Part shown: one piece after another, positions 18,269-26,308 of the stretch
How positions within the stretch are numbered: the first letter of the stretch is position 1
Layout: each line of letters starts with the position of its first letter
Assembly (NCBI GenBank): GCA_902776955.1
Contig: CACYSG010000012.1
Coordinates: 33,886 to 97,885 of the forward strand
Length of the DNA stretch: 64,000 nucleotides
Origin: an uncultured Bacteroidales bacterium
Lineage (GTDB): Bacteria > Bacteroidota > Bacteroidia > Bacteroidales > Muribaculaceae
Reading direction: 5' to 3'
The notes under the pieces: model-generated
The model's database searches: none
Told to the model about the DNA's origin: nothing
Seen by the model: the letters and a program-made list of their open reading frames with translations, nothing else
Position numbers and translations under genes: made by a program

Positions 18269-18772
18269 ATGAAGGAGATTTATTTTGCCGGAGGATGCTT
18301 TTGGGGTACCGAGCATTACTTCAAGATGGTGAACGGTGTCGTTGAAACCCAGGTGGGTTACGCCAACGGCCACACCGAGAATCCGACTTATCAGGACGTG
18401 TGCACCGACAAAACGGGCTTTGCCGAGACGGTTCATATCGTGTATGACCCCGAGGTCATATCGCTGGAATTCCTCACCGAGATGTACTTCAAGGCCATCG
18501 ACCCGACGAGCGTCAACCAGCAGGGCCACGACAAGGGCACACAGTACCGCACGGGCATCTACTATACCGACGAACAGGACGTGCCGACGCTCCAGGCGGT
18601 GTATAACCGCGTGCAGGCCGAGGTGAAGCTCAGGCTGGCCGTGGAGTTGCTGCCGCTGAAGAATTTCTACAAAGCCGAGGACTACCATCAGGACTATCTC
18701 GACAAGAACCCCGACGGCTACTGCCACCTGCCGCTGGAACTGTTTGAGATGGCCAAGCGCGCCAATCGATAA
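18269..18772 (+). CDS. msrA: Peptide methionine-S-sulfoxide reductase MsrA
   Basis: 167 residues. Catalytic Cys10 lies in the GGCFWGTEHYF motif at the very N-terminus, followed by GYANGHTENPTYQDVC and the late YHQDYLDKNPDGYC segment, all standard for MsrA. It reduces Met-S-sulfoxide in damaged proteins. There is no signal peptide and no fused MsrB domain, so it is a cytoplasmic single-domain form. The carboxypeptidase gene follows after 8 bp. Confidence 0.95.
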   Translation: MKEIYFAGGCFWGTEHYFKMVNGVVETQVGYANGHTENPTYQDVCTDKTGFAETVHIVYDPEVISLEFLTEMYFKAIDPTSVNQQGHDKGTQYRTGIYYTDEQDVPTLQAVYNRVQAEVKLRLAVELLPLKNFYKAEDYHQDYLDKNPDGYCHLPLELFEMAKRANR

Positions 18773-18780
18773 GCCATAAC

Positions 18781-19734
18781 ATGACAAAGGAGAAAGCCAC
18801 ACGCCTTTTCCGGCTATGGGGTGACCGTGACAACCTGTGGATGACGGTTCCCGTGACCGTTGCGGCGCTGTTTGTCCTGCTGGTGCTGGTCAAGAGTTGC
18901 CAGGGAATCATCTATTACCATAGCGACGAGTGCAAGATTTATCGTCTGGGCTACCCCATTGAGCAGGCCCGCACGTTCACCACGGTGTTACCCGAGCAGC
19001 AGACTCATGCGTTCATCGCCAACGGCGAACACGACACGATCGCCTATCCGCTGTTGAGCGAGCGCTACTTCATCGCCAGGAACTTTAACCGCTACCTCGC
19101 CTATCACAAGGGCGACACGACGGGCATCCCGCTCGACATCGTCGTCGCCATGGTCAACATCGGGCGCGACCTGGATGCGGTGCCCTGCGACACCACTAAG
19201 GGCCAACTGATGCTGGTCAACGGCCGCCACTACCTAGACGAGAATTACAAGCCCGAGAATCTGACGACGTTCAGCAGGGACTACTGCTATGAGGACCAGA
19301 AGGCACAGAGCATCGTTGTTGACGCCTTCCTGGCGATGCAACAGGCGTGCAAGGAGCAGACCGATGCCCAGCTGATGGTCAACTCGGCCTACCGCTCCTA
19401 TCAAGACCAAATCGGGACTTACAGCCGCAACCCCAAAGGATATGCCGCCCGAGCAGGAAGCAGTGAGCACCAGACGGGTTTAGCCCTCGACATCACGTCG
19501 CGGCAGCATCCCATGAGGTGGCCTTTTGACAAATCGGAGGAGGGCGTGTGGATGCGGGAGAACTGCCATCTGTACGGCTTCATCCTGCGTTACCCCGAGA
19601 GGCAGTCACACATCTTCGGCTTCGCCTACGAGCCGTGGCACCTGCGCTACGTGGGCAAGGAGGCAGCCAAGCGCATCCACGACGAGGACATCACCTTTGA
19701 CGAGTACTACGCCTATTATTTAGATAAGAGATAG
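18781..19734 (+). CDS. VanY-type D-alanyl-D-alanine carboxypeptidase (M15B)
   Basis: 317 residues with one N-terminal membrane segment (~21-40) and a C-terminal VanY domain. Zinc/catalytic residues: His230 and Asp237 in SEHQTGLALD, Glu284 and His287 in EPWHLRYVG. It should trim the terminal D-Ala from peptidoglycan stem peptides in the periplasm. A helix-rich N-terminal region of ~150 residues separates anchor and domain. Likely co-transcribed with msrA. Confidence 0.92.
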   Translation: MTKEKATRLFRLWGDRDNLWMTVPVTVAALFVLLVLVKSCQGIIYYHSDECKIYRLGYPIEQARTFTTVLPEQQTHAFIANGEHDTIAYPLLSERYFIARNFNRYLAYHKGDTTGIPLDIVVAMVNIGRDLDAVPCDTTKGQLMLVNGRHYLDENYKPENLTTFSRDYCYEDQKAQSIVVDAFLAMQQACKEQTDAQLMVNSAYRSYQDQIGTYSRNPKGYAARAGSSEHQTGLALDITSRQHPMRWPFDKSEEGVWMRENCHLYGFILRYPERQSHIFGFAYEPWHLRYVGKEAAKRIHDEDITFDEYYAYYLDKR

Positions 19735-19736
19735 TA

Positions 19737-19769
19737 CCTATAGTTACTATAGTTACTATAGATACTATA
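19737..19769. repeat. Phased 9-bp repeat with palindromic CTATAG core
   Basis: Units of TATAGTTAC/TATAGATAC repeat 3-4 times at a 9-bp period in the 30-bp gap between two convergent genes. The same core and period occur at 25145-25197. Confidence 0.85.
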
Positions 19770-20799
19770 GCAGGAGGGCTTGATAGCGGGGGGTACTTTC
19801 TATCTTGAAGTTGCCGCGCAGGGAGTGACGGCTGCCCATGGCGGCGGTGACCATGCCCATGGTCATGCGCAGGTTGACCTCGACACAGGGATTCAAGGCG
19901 ATTCTGCCGTTTTTGTCCCAATAGAGCATCATGTCGATGCCCACGGGGCCGTCGTAGTGCGGGGCAATCAAGTCACCGATAACCATTAACACTTGACCTA
20001 TCACCGGGTCAAGGTCGGGATACAGGTCCAGTAGGAACTCGTGCAGTTCTTCCATCGGGGCTACCCTACCCGTCCCGAACTGGCTGTGGAAGTCGCTGTC
20101 AAAGACCGAATAACCCATAAACATCGTACTTCCGTCACGGCACGCGCACTCGATGGCGAAATCCTGGATTCTGTCCAGCCCCACCTCGCACAATAATGAG
20201 CCTTGACGATGCAAGGCGCCCTCAATCCAGCGGGGCACATGGTTGTCGCCCGTCGGGTCGATGACGCGGTAGATGCCCTTGCCGCTGCCCGACCACGGCA
20301 TCTTGAGGTAGCAACCGGGATGGGACACAGCAAACGCCATCACATCATCATAGTTATCCAGTTCCACGGGACAGGGCGAAAACGCCTCTCCCAACGCCTG
20401 ATGCATGGCAATGCTCGTGCGGCGGTGCGACAAGCGACGTACCCAGTCCAACTGTTCATCGGTAGGCAGATAGTCGGGAGAAACGCCCGTTTGCAGTAAC
20501 TGGTGCCTCAGCGTGGCGTCCCAGCCCCAGGGGTGAATGCGGCAATCGCCGAGATCGGCGATTCGGCTGATGGGGACGGGCGTTATATCGAGGTGATGGT
20601 CTTGGAGCCAGCGGCGGTCCTCATCGATCGGGGCTTCGTCGGGGACAGCAATATAGGAGCCTGCCGGCGCCACCCAGGCGGGCAGCAACCGCAGGTCATG
20701 ACGAAACTGGCGTGCAAAAGGCGGTGCGGTGTAGTTGTGAGCCCCATGCGCCAGCGCCAGGTCATGCTCGGGATTGAAAAGATAGACCGATACCATCAT
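19765..20799 (-). CDS. ATP-grasp-like protein of unknown substrate
   Basis: 344 residues, no signal peptide. The start has a distinctive VYLFNPEHDLALAHG segment. A glycine-rich KMPWSGSGKG (166-175) resembles the ATP-grasp nucleotide loop, and EVNLRMTMG (307-315) resembles the metal-binding Glu/Asn motif at the end of that fold. I infer an ATP-dependent carboxylate-amine ligase-like enzyme, cytoplasmic, substrate unknown. A possible -7 box TACTTTTG (minus strand, 20835-20828) precedes it. It is convergent with the VanY gene. Confidence 0.75.
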   Translation of the reverse strand: MMVSVYLFNPEHDLALAHGAHNYTAPPFARQFRHDLRLLPAWVAPAGSYIAVPDEAPIDEDRRWLQDHHLDITPVPISRIADLGDCRIHPWGWDATLRHQLLQTGVSPDYLPTDEQLDWVRRLSHRRTSIAMHQALGEAFSPCPVELDNYDDVMAFAVSHPGCYLKMPWSGSGKGIYRVIDPTGDNHVPRWIEGALHRQGSLLCEVGLDRIQDFAIECACRDGSTMFMGYSVFDSDFHSQFGTGRVAPMEELHEFLLDLYPDLDPVIGQVLMVIGDLIAPHYDGPVGIDMMLYWDKNGRIALNPCVEVNLRMTMGMVTAAMGSRHSLRGNFKIESTPRYQALLL

Positions 20800-20907
20800 T
20801 CTAACGCGTTTTTGCTTTAATTCATGGCAAAAGTAGTATAAACTGTAAAAAGATTAGACACAGTTCTGTACAATTATTAGACAATCGCAGTTTTTGAAGC
20901 CAAAAAA

Positions 20908-20940
20908 TTTGTGCCCATGGCAACTCAATCAGTAATTTTG
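20908..20940 (+). promoter_or_regulatory. Promoter of the secreted S41-like gene
   Basis: TTTG (20908-20911), 21 bp spacer, TAATTTTG (20933-20940). The leader to the ATG is ~30 nt. Confidence 0.65.
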
Positions 20941-20976
20941 CTACCAACAAAAAACAACCACTAAAACGATAAAATT

Positions 20977-22617
20977 ATGAAAACTGTTACATTCTTTACT
21001 CGAGCAACCTGGCTCAGCGTGCTCATCACCGTACTGGCCTTCAACAGCGCCAACGCACAAATTCCCACCGATTCCATCGTCGCCGACTTCAACGAGTTTG
21101 TCAGGCTGATGGAAGAGACCCATCCCGACCCCTACACCAACTACGGCGGTCGAGTATTTTTCCGTAAAGCTGCGATGGAAACCCGCAAAGGCCTCATCGA
21201 TGACAAGGTGACCGACGCCAATGAACTGGCCAAGCGCATCAATGCCTTTCTGGTCCCGTTGCATGACGGCCACACCTGGATGCAGACCGCTGACAACAGC
21301 AACATGATGACCAAGAAGGCCGCTCCAATACGTTTCAAGGCCATCAACGACGGAGTCATTGTCGAAGCCATCATGTCGGAATACAAAGAACTCATCGGCA
21401 GCAAACTTATTTCCATCGAGAATATTTCAGTCAAGGATATTTGTGATGGTTTGGCGCAGCATTACCCGTCAGAAAACGAAATCGGACGAGTCTCCAACAT
21501 CTGCCAGGACCGTGGTTTCATGGTTGACCTGGGTAAAGTCATACCCAATATGCCCAATGACTCCATGACCTATCAGCTTCAGACGCCCGAAGGCAAGCAG
21601 ATCAATTTAACCTTGCCGCTCGTTGGCCTGATGCAGATCAAGGAAATGTCGTTCAGCAGACCTGAACACTCCAACTTATTCCCAGAAAAGAACCTCGCCT
21701 ATTCATTTGTGGATGAAAAGAAGGACATCATGTACTTCCGCTCGCAATCAATCATGGACCATGATGCACTCAAGTATATGTACGATAACGGCTGGGATTA
21801 TAAGTGGAAGCTGCAGAATATGTACCGTCATATGGTCGGTGGCGATATGCCTGCCAACCCCGTTGAAGCCATTGAACAGATTCCGTCGTTCAGCGGAGAA
21901 TTTGAAAAGATGTTGCAGGAAATGAAGAAAAACAAGAGCAAGAACCTGATTATCGACCTGCGTGGCAACGACGGCGGTTTCACCCCCATAACGCTTGCAA
22001 CCCTCTACCAGATGTGGGGAGATCAGTTCCTGAAGGACCAGAGTAACTGGGGAACCATCGATGCCCGGTTGATTTCGCCGCTGTTATTGAAGAAATACAA
22101 TGCAACGCTCGAGGATTTCAATGCTGAAAGCAACACCGACTACCAGCTTGGTGACTATGCATTTGAAGATGACGAGACAGCACCAGGCGAAATCACCGAG
22201 GAGGTGCGCAATCGTTTTATTTCCAACTGCATGAGCAGCGTGAAGGACAAACTCACGGCACAGAAAGGGAAACCCGTTTACACACCTGAACACATCTACG
22301 TGTTGACCGACCCTGGCACATTCAGCGCCGCTTTCCATTACACTTTCTTCCTTTCCAAGATGGGTGCTAAAGTAGTGGGTGTTACGTGCAGTCAGGCTCC
22401 CAACACTTACATGGAAGTGACGCAGTTCACTTTACCCCGCACCAAACTAAACGGTTCCTTCTCAAACTCTTTGCAACTTTTCCTCCCCATCGACGACCCG
22501 CGCGCCAAGGATTTCTATCCCGACCTGATGCCGACCTACGAGGACTTCAAGCGCTACAACTTTGACGACAACGCCATCCCGATGTACCTGCTGGACATCA
22601 TCAACGGCCAGAAGTAA
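20977..22617 (+). CDS. Secreted S41-family peptidase-like protein
   Basis: 546 residues with a signal peptide ending near NSANAQ. It has the S41 core: NLIIDLRGNDGG, then YVLTDPGTFSAAFHYTF with the presumed nucleophile Ser in TFSAA. The N-terminal part (DFNEFVRLMEETHPDPYTN) is typical of interphotoreceptor-retinoid-binding-type S41 members in Bacteroidota. No PDZ domain is evident, unlike the two peptidases at 4.8-8.2 kb, so it is a different subfamily. Peptidase activity is inferred from the family; a Lys partner is not obvious by eye. Confidence 0.82.
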   Translation: MKTVTFFTRATWLSVLITVLAFNSANAQIPTDSIVADFNEFVRLMEETHPDPYTNYGGRVFFRKAAMETRKGLIDDKVTDANELAKRINAFLVPLHDGHTWMQTADNSNMMTKKAAPIRFKAINDGVIVEAIMSEYKELIGSKLISIENISVKDICDGLAQHYPSENEIGRVSNICQDRGFMVDLGKVIPNMPNDSMTYQLQTPEGKQINLTLPLVGLMQIKEMSFSRPEHSNLFPEKNLAYSFVDEKKDIMYFRSQSIMDHDALKYMYDNGWDYKWKLQNMYRHMVGGDMPANPVEAIEQIPSFSGEFEKMLQEMKKNKSKNLIIDLRGNDGGFTPITLATLYQMWGDQFLKDQSNWGTIDARLISPLLLKKYNATLEDFNAESNTDYQLGDYAFEDDETAPGEITEEVRNRFISNCMSSVKDKLTAQKGKPVYTPEHIYVLTDPGTFSAAFHYTFFLSKMGAKVVGVTCSQAPNTYMEVTQFTLPRTKLNGSFSNSLQLFLPIDDPRAKDFYPDLMPTYEDFKRYNFDDNAIPMYLLDIINGQK

Positions 22618-22641
22618 ACCTCAACAACCGGGTACAAAAAC

Positions 22642-22712
22642 AACTGAATCATCTGAAAAGTCTGAGCCTCACGGCAAAAACTCAGATTCTTCAGATGATT
22701 CAGTTGTTCTGT
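22642..22712. terminator. Bidirectional terminator between convergent genes
   Basis: A long inverted repeat (AACTGAATCATCTGAA... against ...TTCAGATGATTCAGTT, with an inner TCTGAG/CTCAGA) lies between the S41-like stop and the GH2 stop. It could end transcription from both sides. Confidence 0.75.
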
Positions 22713-22717
22713 ATTAT

Positions 22718-25126
22718 TTACTTGACGGTGATGTTGACGCTGGATTTCAGGCCCGTGGCGGGGTCCTTGACGGTGAGGGTCATCACGCCGGGGGTTTTAC
22801 CGGCTTGGCAGACGACTACCAGCTGGCCGTGGAAGAGGCTCATGCGGGGCTGGGTGAAGGGCTCCAGCGAGGTAGCATCGCCGTTGCAGGCGGCCTTGTA
22901 GGTACCCGCGCCAGTGACGCTGAATTCAAGCCTGTTGGCGGCGTCGGGGCACAGGGTGCCGTTCTTGTCGACGAGGCTCACGGTGATATAGGCCAGGTCG
23001 TTGCCGTCGGCGGCGATGGTCTTGCGCTCGGGCTCGAGCAGCAGGCGCTTGGGTTTGCCGGCGGTGCGGACAATCTTCTGCCCTGCCTTGTTGCCGTTCT
23101 CGTCATAGACGACCACCTTGAGTTCGCCGGGCTGATAAACGACGTCGCGCCAGCGCAGGCGGTAACGGTCCAGGCGAGTGGTATCATTCTTGGTGATGCG
23201 GCCCTGGCTCTTGCCGTTGACAAAGAGCTCGGCGCTGGGATAGTCGGTATAGCAATAGACGGGGGTCACCTTGCCCTTGCGGTCGGGCCACGTCCAGTGC
23301 GGCAGCAGGTGGATGGTGTGCTCCTGCTTGTTCCAGTGGCTGCGGTACAGGTAGTAGCGGTCCTTGGGCAGTCCAGCGAGGTCGCAGATGCCGAAGTAGC
23401 TGCTGCGCGAGGGCCAGTATTCGTCATAGGGGGTCGGTTCGCCCAGGTAGTCGTAACCTGTCCACACGAACTCGCCCACCGTCCAGTCGAAGTCGTCCTG
23501 CATCTTCCAGTCATCGTCGGGCACGTTGCTCCACCAGCAATACTCCACGTCATAGCCCGAGCACTGGCCATCGGGCCAGGCCTTGTTGGTGGCCACGGTG
23601 TCGGGGAAATAGTAGTGGCCGCGGGTGCTGACGGTCGATGCCGTCTCGCTGCCCAGGATGAAGCCCTGGGGTAGGCGCTCAATCATCTCCTCATACTTGT
23701 GCAAGCGGTAATTATAGCCGGGCACGTCGGCCACCTGGGCAAAGCCACAGTAGATGGCGCCGTCGGCCTGGTCCATGCCGCAGGTCACCATGCGCGAGGG
23801 GTCATACTGGTGGCACAGGGCGATGAGGTCCTTGTAGCGCTTCACGCCCTCGGGTTTCCACTGCTCGGGAATCTCGTTACCCACGCTCCACAGGATGATG
23901 CTGGGATGGTTGCGGTGGTTGAGCACGAGGTTGCGGATGTCCTGCTGCCACCACTCGTCCCAATAGCTGCCGTAGCCGTTGCGCACCTTGGGCTCCTTCC
24001 AACCGTCGAAACTCTCGGCCATGACCATCATACCCAGGCTGTCGCAGATTTCCATCTGCATCGTCGAGGGCATGTTGTGGCTGGTGCGGATGGCATCGGC
24101 ACCCATGGCCTTCATCATCTCGATCTGGCGGATGAGCGCCGTCTTGTTGATGGCAGCGCCCAGCGGGCCGAGGTCATGGTGCAGACACACGCCCTTGATG
24201 CTGCGACGAATGCCGTTGAGCTGGAAACCACCCTCCTTGCTGAAGGAGACGGTGCGGATGCCGAACTTGGTGCTCTGGCGATCCACCTCAATGCCCTTGT
24301 GACGCAATGTGGCGGTGACAGTATAGAGATAAGGACTCTCGGGAGACCACAACGAGGGTGCATACACCTCCATCCTTGTAGCAAAACGGCCTATGCCGTC
24401 GGGGCGGGTTTTGGCACCACCTACCTTTACTCCACGAGCATCGCTAAGCGTTATCTCAAGTTCAAAGTCATTGTCAAGAACAGTGGCGCCATCCAATTGG
24501 TGCTCCACTTGAAGGTTGGCCTTTTCCCCCTCGATAGTGAGCGTACGGACGTACAAGCCCCACGGTTCCAGGGCATTCTGCTCGCGCGTCATCACCAGTT
24601 TGACAGGGCGGTAGATGCCGCCGCCGGGATACCAGCGGTTGCTCTCCTCCTTGTTCTCGAGGCGCACTTCCAGCGTGTTGGAAGAGCCATCGGTATTCAT
24701 GTAGGGGGTCACATCGACGATGAAGGCATTGTAACCATAGGCCCAATGCCCTGCAAGTTTGCCATTGACATAGACATAGGGGTCGGCCATAGCGCCGTCA
24801 AATATGAGTTTCGCATTGCCGTAGCCTTGAGGCACGGTAAACGTGGTCTTGTAGTAACCCTTGCCAATCCAGGGCAGCGCGCCCGAGCGGCCTGATTTCT
24901 CGGTGGCGACATTCTCGCCGTTCTCCTTGATGGCAACCACCTGCAGGTCCCATTTCTTGTCAAACGGGCCGCTGATGGCCCAATCGTGAGGCACAGTGAC
25001 CTCTTGCCACTGCTTGTTGTCGCGCGAGAATTGCCAGCCCTCGCTCAATGTCACCTCGCGGTGACTCTGTGCTGTCGCTGTCATGGCAAGCAATGCCGCT
25101 GCCAAGAGGATAAACGCTTTTTTCAT
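22718..25126 (-). CDS. Glycoside hydrolase family 2 (beta-galactosidase-like), secreted
   Basis: 802 residues from the ATG at 25126, which starts a normal signal peptide (MKKAFILLAAALLAMTATAQ). The open frame runs 24 codons further upstream only because it reads through a 9-bp repeat (TIATIATIA...), so that extension is rejected. Domains: sugar-binding jelly roll (~25-185), Ig-like (~190-300), TIM barrel with acid/base Glu418 (SVGNEIP) and nucleophile Glu494 (GSETAS), then C-terminal Ig-like/DUF4982-type domains. A periplasmic exo-glycosidase, most likely beta-galactosidase; the exact linkage is not readable. No SusCD pair adjoins it. Confidence 0.92.
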   Translation of the reverse strand: MKKAFILLAAALLAMTATAQSHREVTLSEGWQFSRDNKQWQEVTVPHDWAISGPFDKKWDLQVVAIKENGENVATEKSGRSGALPWIGKGYYKTTFTVPQGYGNAKLIFDGAMADPYVYVNGKLAGHWAYGYNAFIVDVTPYMNTDGSSNTLEVRLENKEESNRWYPGGGIYRPVKLVMTREQNALEPWGLYVRTLTIEGEKANLQVEHQLDGATVLDNDFELEITLSDARGVKVGGAKTRPDGIGRFATRMEVYAPSLWSPESPYLYTVTATLRHKGIEVDRQSTKFGIRTVSFSKEGGFQLNGIRRSIKGVCLHHDLGPLGAAINKTALIRQIEMMKAMGADAIRTSHNMPSTMQMEICDSLGMMVMAESFDGWKEPKVRNGYGSYWDEWWQQDIRNLVLNHRNHPSIILWSVGNEIPEQWKPEGVKRYKDLIALCHQYDPSRMVTCGMDQADGAIYCGFAQVADVPGYNYRLHKYEEMIERLPQGFILGSETASTVSTRGHYYFPDTVATNKAWPDGQCSGYDVEYCWWSNVPDDDWKMQDDFDWTVGEFVWTGYDYLGEPTPYDEYWPSRSSYFGICDLAGLPKDRYYLYRSHWNKQEHTIHLLPHWTWPDRKGKVTPVYCYTDYPSAELFVNGKSQGRITKNDTTRLDRYRLRWRDVVYQPGELKVVVYDENGNKAGQKIVRTAGKPKRLLLEPERKTIAADGNDLAYITVSLVDKNGTLCPDAANRLEFSVTGAGTYKAACNGDATSLEPFTQPRMSLFHGQLVVVCQAGKTPGVMTLTVKDPATGLKSSVNITVK

Positions 25127-25144
25127 AACTGCAGTAAAATTCTT

Positions 25145-25197
25145 TATAGTGACTATAGTAGCTATAGTGGCTATAGTAGCTATAGTGGCTATAGTCA
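25145..25197. repeat. Phased 9-bp CTATAGTNN array in the GH2 leader
   Basis: About six 9-bp units alternating TATAGTAGC and TATAGTGGC lie between the EngB stop (minus strand, 25206) and the GH2 start. Each unit contains the CTATAG palindrome. Same family as 19737-19769. Confidence 0.88.
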
Positions 25198-25205
25198 TTG
25201 GTTGG

Positions 25206-25814
25206 TTATTGGTTGGTTTTCAGTTGCTTGTTGATGGTGTCGATGTAACCGAGCACCTCGTCACGGCCACGGGCGTCCTCGCTCGAGGTCATGAACACGG
25301 GCGGAAGCTCCTCCCAGGTCTTGAGCAGCTCCTTCTTGTAGTCCTCGACGGCGGCAGGCCCGGCGACCTTGCCGAGCTTGTCCATCTTGGTGAACACGAT
25401 GGAGAAGGGCACGCCGTTCTCGCCCAGCCACTGCATGAACTCGAGGTCAATCTTCTGCGGCTTGATGCGGCTGTCGACGAGGACAAACAGGTTGGTCATC
25501 TGCTCACGGCCCAGGACATAGCCCTGAATCATGCGCCAGAGTTTATCGCGGTCTTCCTTGCTGCGCTTGGCATAGCCATAGCCGGGCAGGTCGACGATAT
25601 ACCACTCGCCGTTGATGAGGAAATGGTTGATAAGCATCGTTTTGCCCGGGGTGGCGCTGGTTTTGGCCAGGGCCTTGCGTCCCGTAAGCATGTTGATGAG
25701 CGACGACTTGCCCACATTGCTGCGCCCGATAAAGGCATACTCGGGCAACTTAGAATCGGGGCACTTGCGGTAGTCGCTGTTGCTGATGGTGAATTCTGCT
25801 GACTTGATGATCAT
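25206..25814 (-). CDS. engB: Ribosome biogenesis GTPase EngB (YihA/YsxC)
   Basis: 202 residues. P-loop GRSNVGKS (30-37), G3 motif DLPGYGYAK and G4 TKMDKLGK are those of EngB, which helps assemble the large ribosomal subunit. I chose the ATG at 25814 (MIIKSAEF...), where EngB homologues begin; the 20 extra upstream codons come from spacer containing TCTAGA repeats. The downstream GH2 gene follows on the same strand across the CTATAG array. Confidence 0.95.
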   Translation of the reverse strand: MIIKSAEFTISNSDYRKCPDSKLPEYAFIGRSNVGKSSLINMLTGRKALAKTSATPGKTMLINHFLINGEWYIVDLPGYGYAKRSKEDRDKLWRMIQGYVLGREQMTNLFVLVDSRIKPQKIDLEFMQWLGENGVPFSIVFTKMDKLGKVAGPAAVEDYKKELLKTWEELPPVFMTSSEDARGRDEVLGYIDTINKQLKTNQ

Positions 25815-25841
25815 AATATTATCAGTTTTTGTTCCAGATGC

Positions 25842-25865
25842 TCTAGAAAATCTAGATGATCTAGA
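25842..25865. repeat. Three TCTAGA palindromes at exact 9-bp spacing
   Basis: TCTAGA occurs at 25842, 25851 and 25860. The array overlaps the stop codon of the minus-strand TIGR04076-type gene (25861). It matches the CTATAG arrays in period but not in core. Confidence 0.85.
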
Positions 25866-26187
25866 GGGTTTCAAGATAGAACGAGACGGGCCTGAAGCCG
25901 TCGTTGCAGGAAATCATGGCCGAGTGGGGATTCTGCATCCAGCCGTCGTAGAAGTTGCCCTCGCCACGGGCCAGGGCCTCGACAAAGGTCCGCATCGACT
26001 CCCACGCGCTCTCGCACAAGCCCTCGGGGCGCTTGCCGTCGATCGAGATAAATGACTGCCCCACACTGATGTCGCACGCGTGCTCGATGGGGTTCTCATA
26101 CCGCTCCATCAGGTCGCGATAGACGGTTTGCCGCATCGCCGTGATGCGCACTGGCTTTAAGCCGCTACTGCCTTGATTATCGTTCAT
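25861..26187 (-). CDS. TIGR04076-family small protein
   Basis: 108 residues from the ATG at 26187. The pattern [20 protein letters not shown], then [14 protein letters not shown], then [13 protein letters not shown] matches TIGR04076 family proteins (a small, widespread family of unknown function with conserved Cys residues). The longer frame (to 26223) is disfavoured because it would cross the promoter. Two conserved cysteines, one in GLCESAW and one in SCNDG, might bind a metal or act in redox chemistry; that is inference. Confidence 0.75.
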   Translation of the reverse strand: MNDNQGSSGLKPVRITAMRQTVYRDLMERYENPIEHACDISVGQSFISIDGKRPEGLCESAWESMRTFVEALARGEGNFYDGWMQNPHSAMISCNDGFRPVSFYLETL

Positions 26188-26192
26188 GTGTG

Positions 26193-26224
26193 CAAAGTTA
26201 CAACAAATCCCCCGAAATCGCAAA
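26193..26224 (-). promoter_or_regulatory. Strong promoter abutting the TIGR04076-type gene start
   Basis: On the minus strand: TTTG (26224-26221), 20 bp, TAACTTTG (26200-26193). The box ends 5 bp before the ATG at 26187, so the mRNA is probably leaderless. Confidence 0.7.
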
Positions 26225-26308
26225 AAATGCGAAGTCGGGGGGGAAATTGATGCCGTAAAGAAAATGAGTTATCTTCAATTCGCCGGAAAACTCTCTCAGG
26301 CGATGAAA

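Noticed and set aside
25127-25198. An N-terminal extension of the GH2 protein reading as repeated Thr-Ile-Ala
   Set aside because: It is a translation of the 9-bp CTATAGTNN array; the normal signal peptide starts at 25126.
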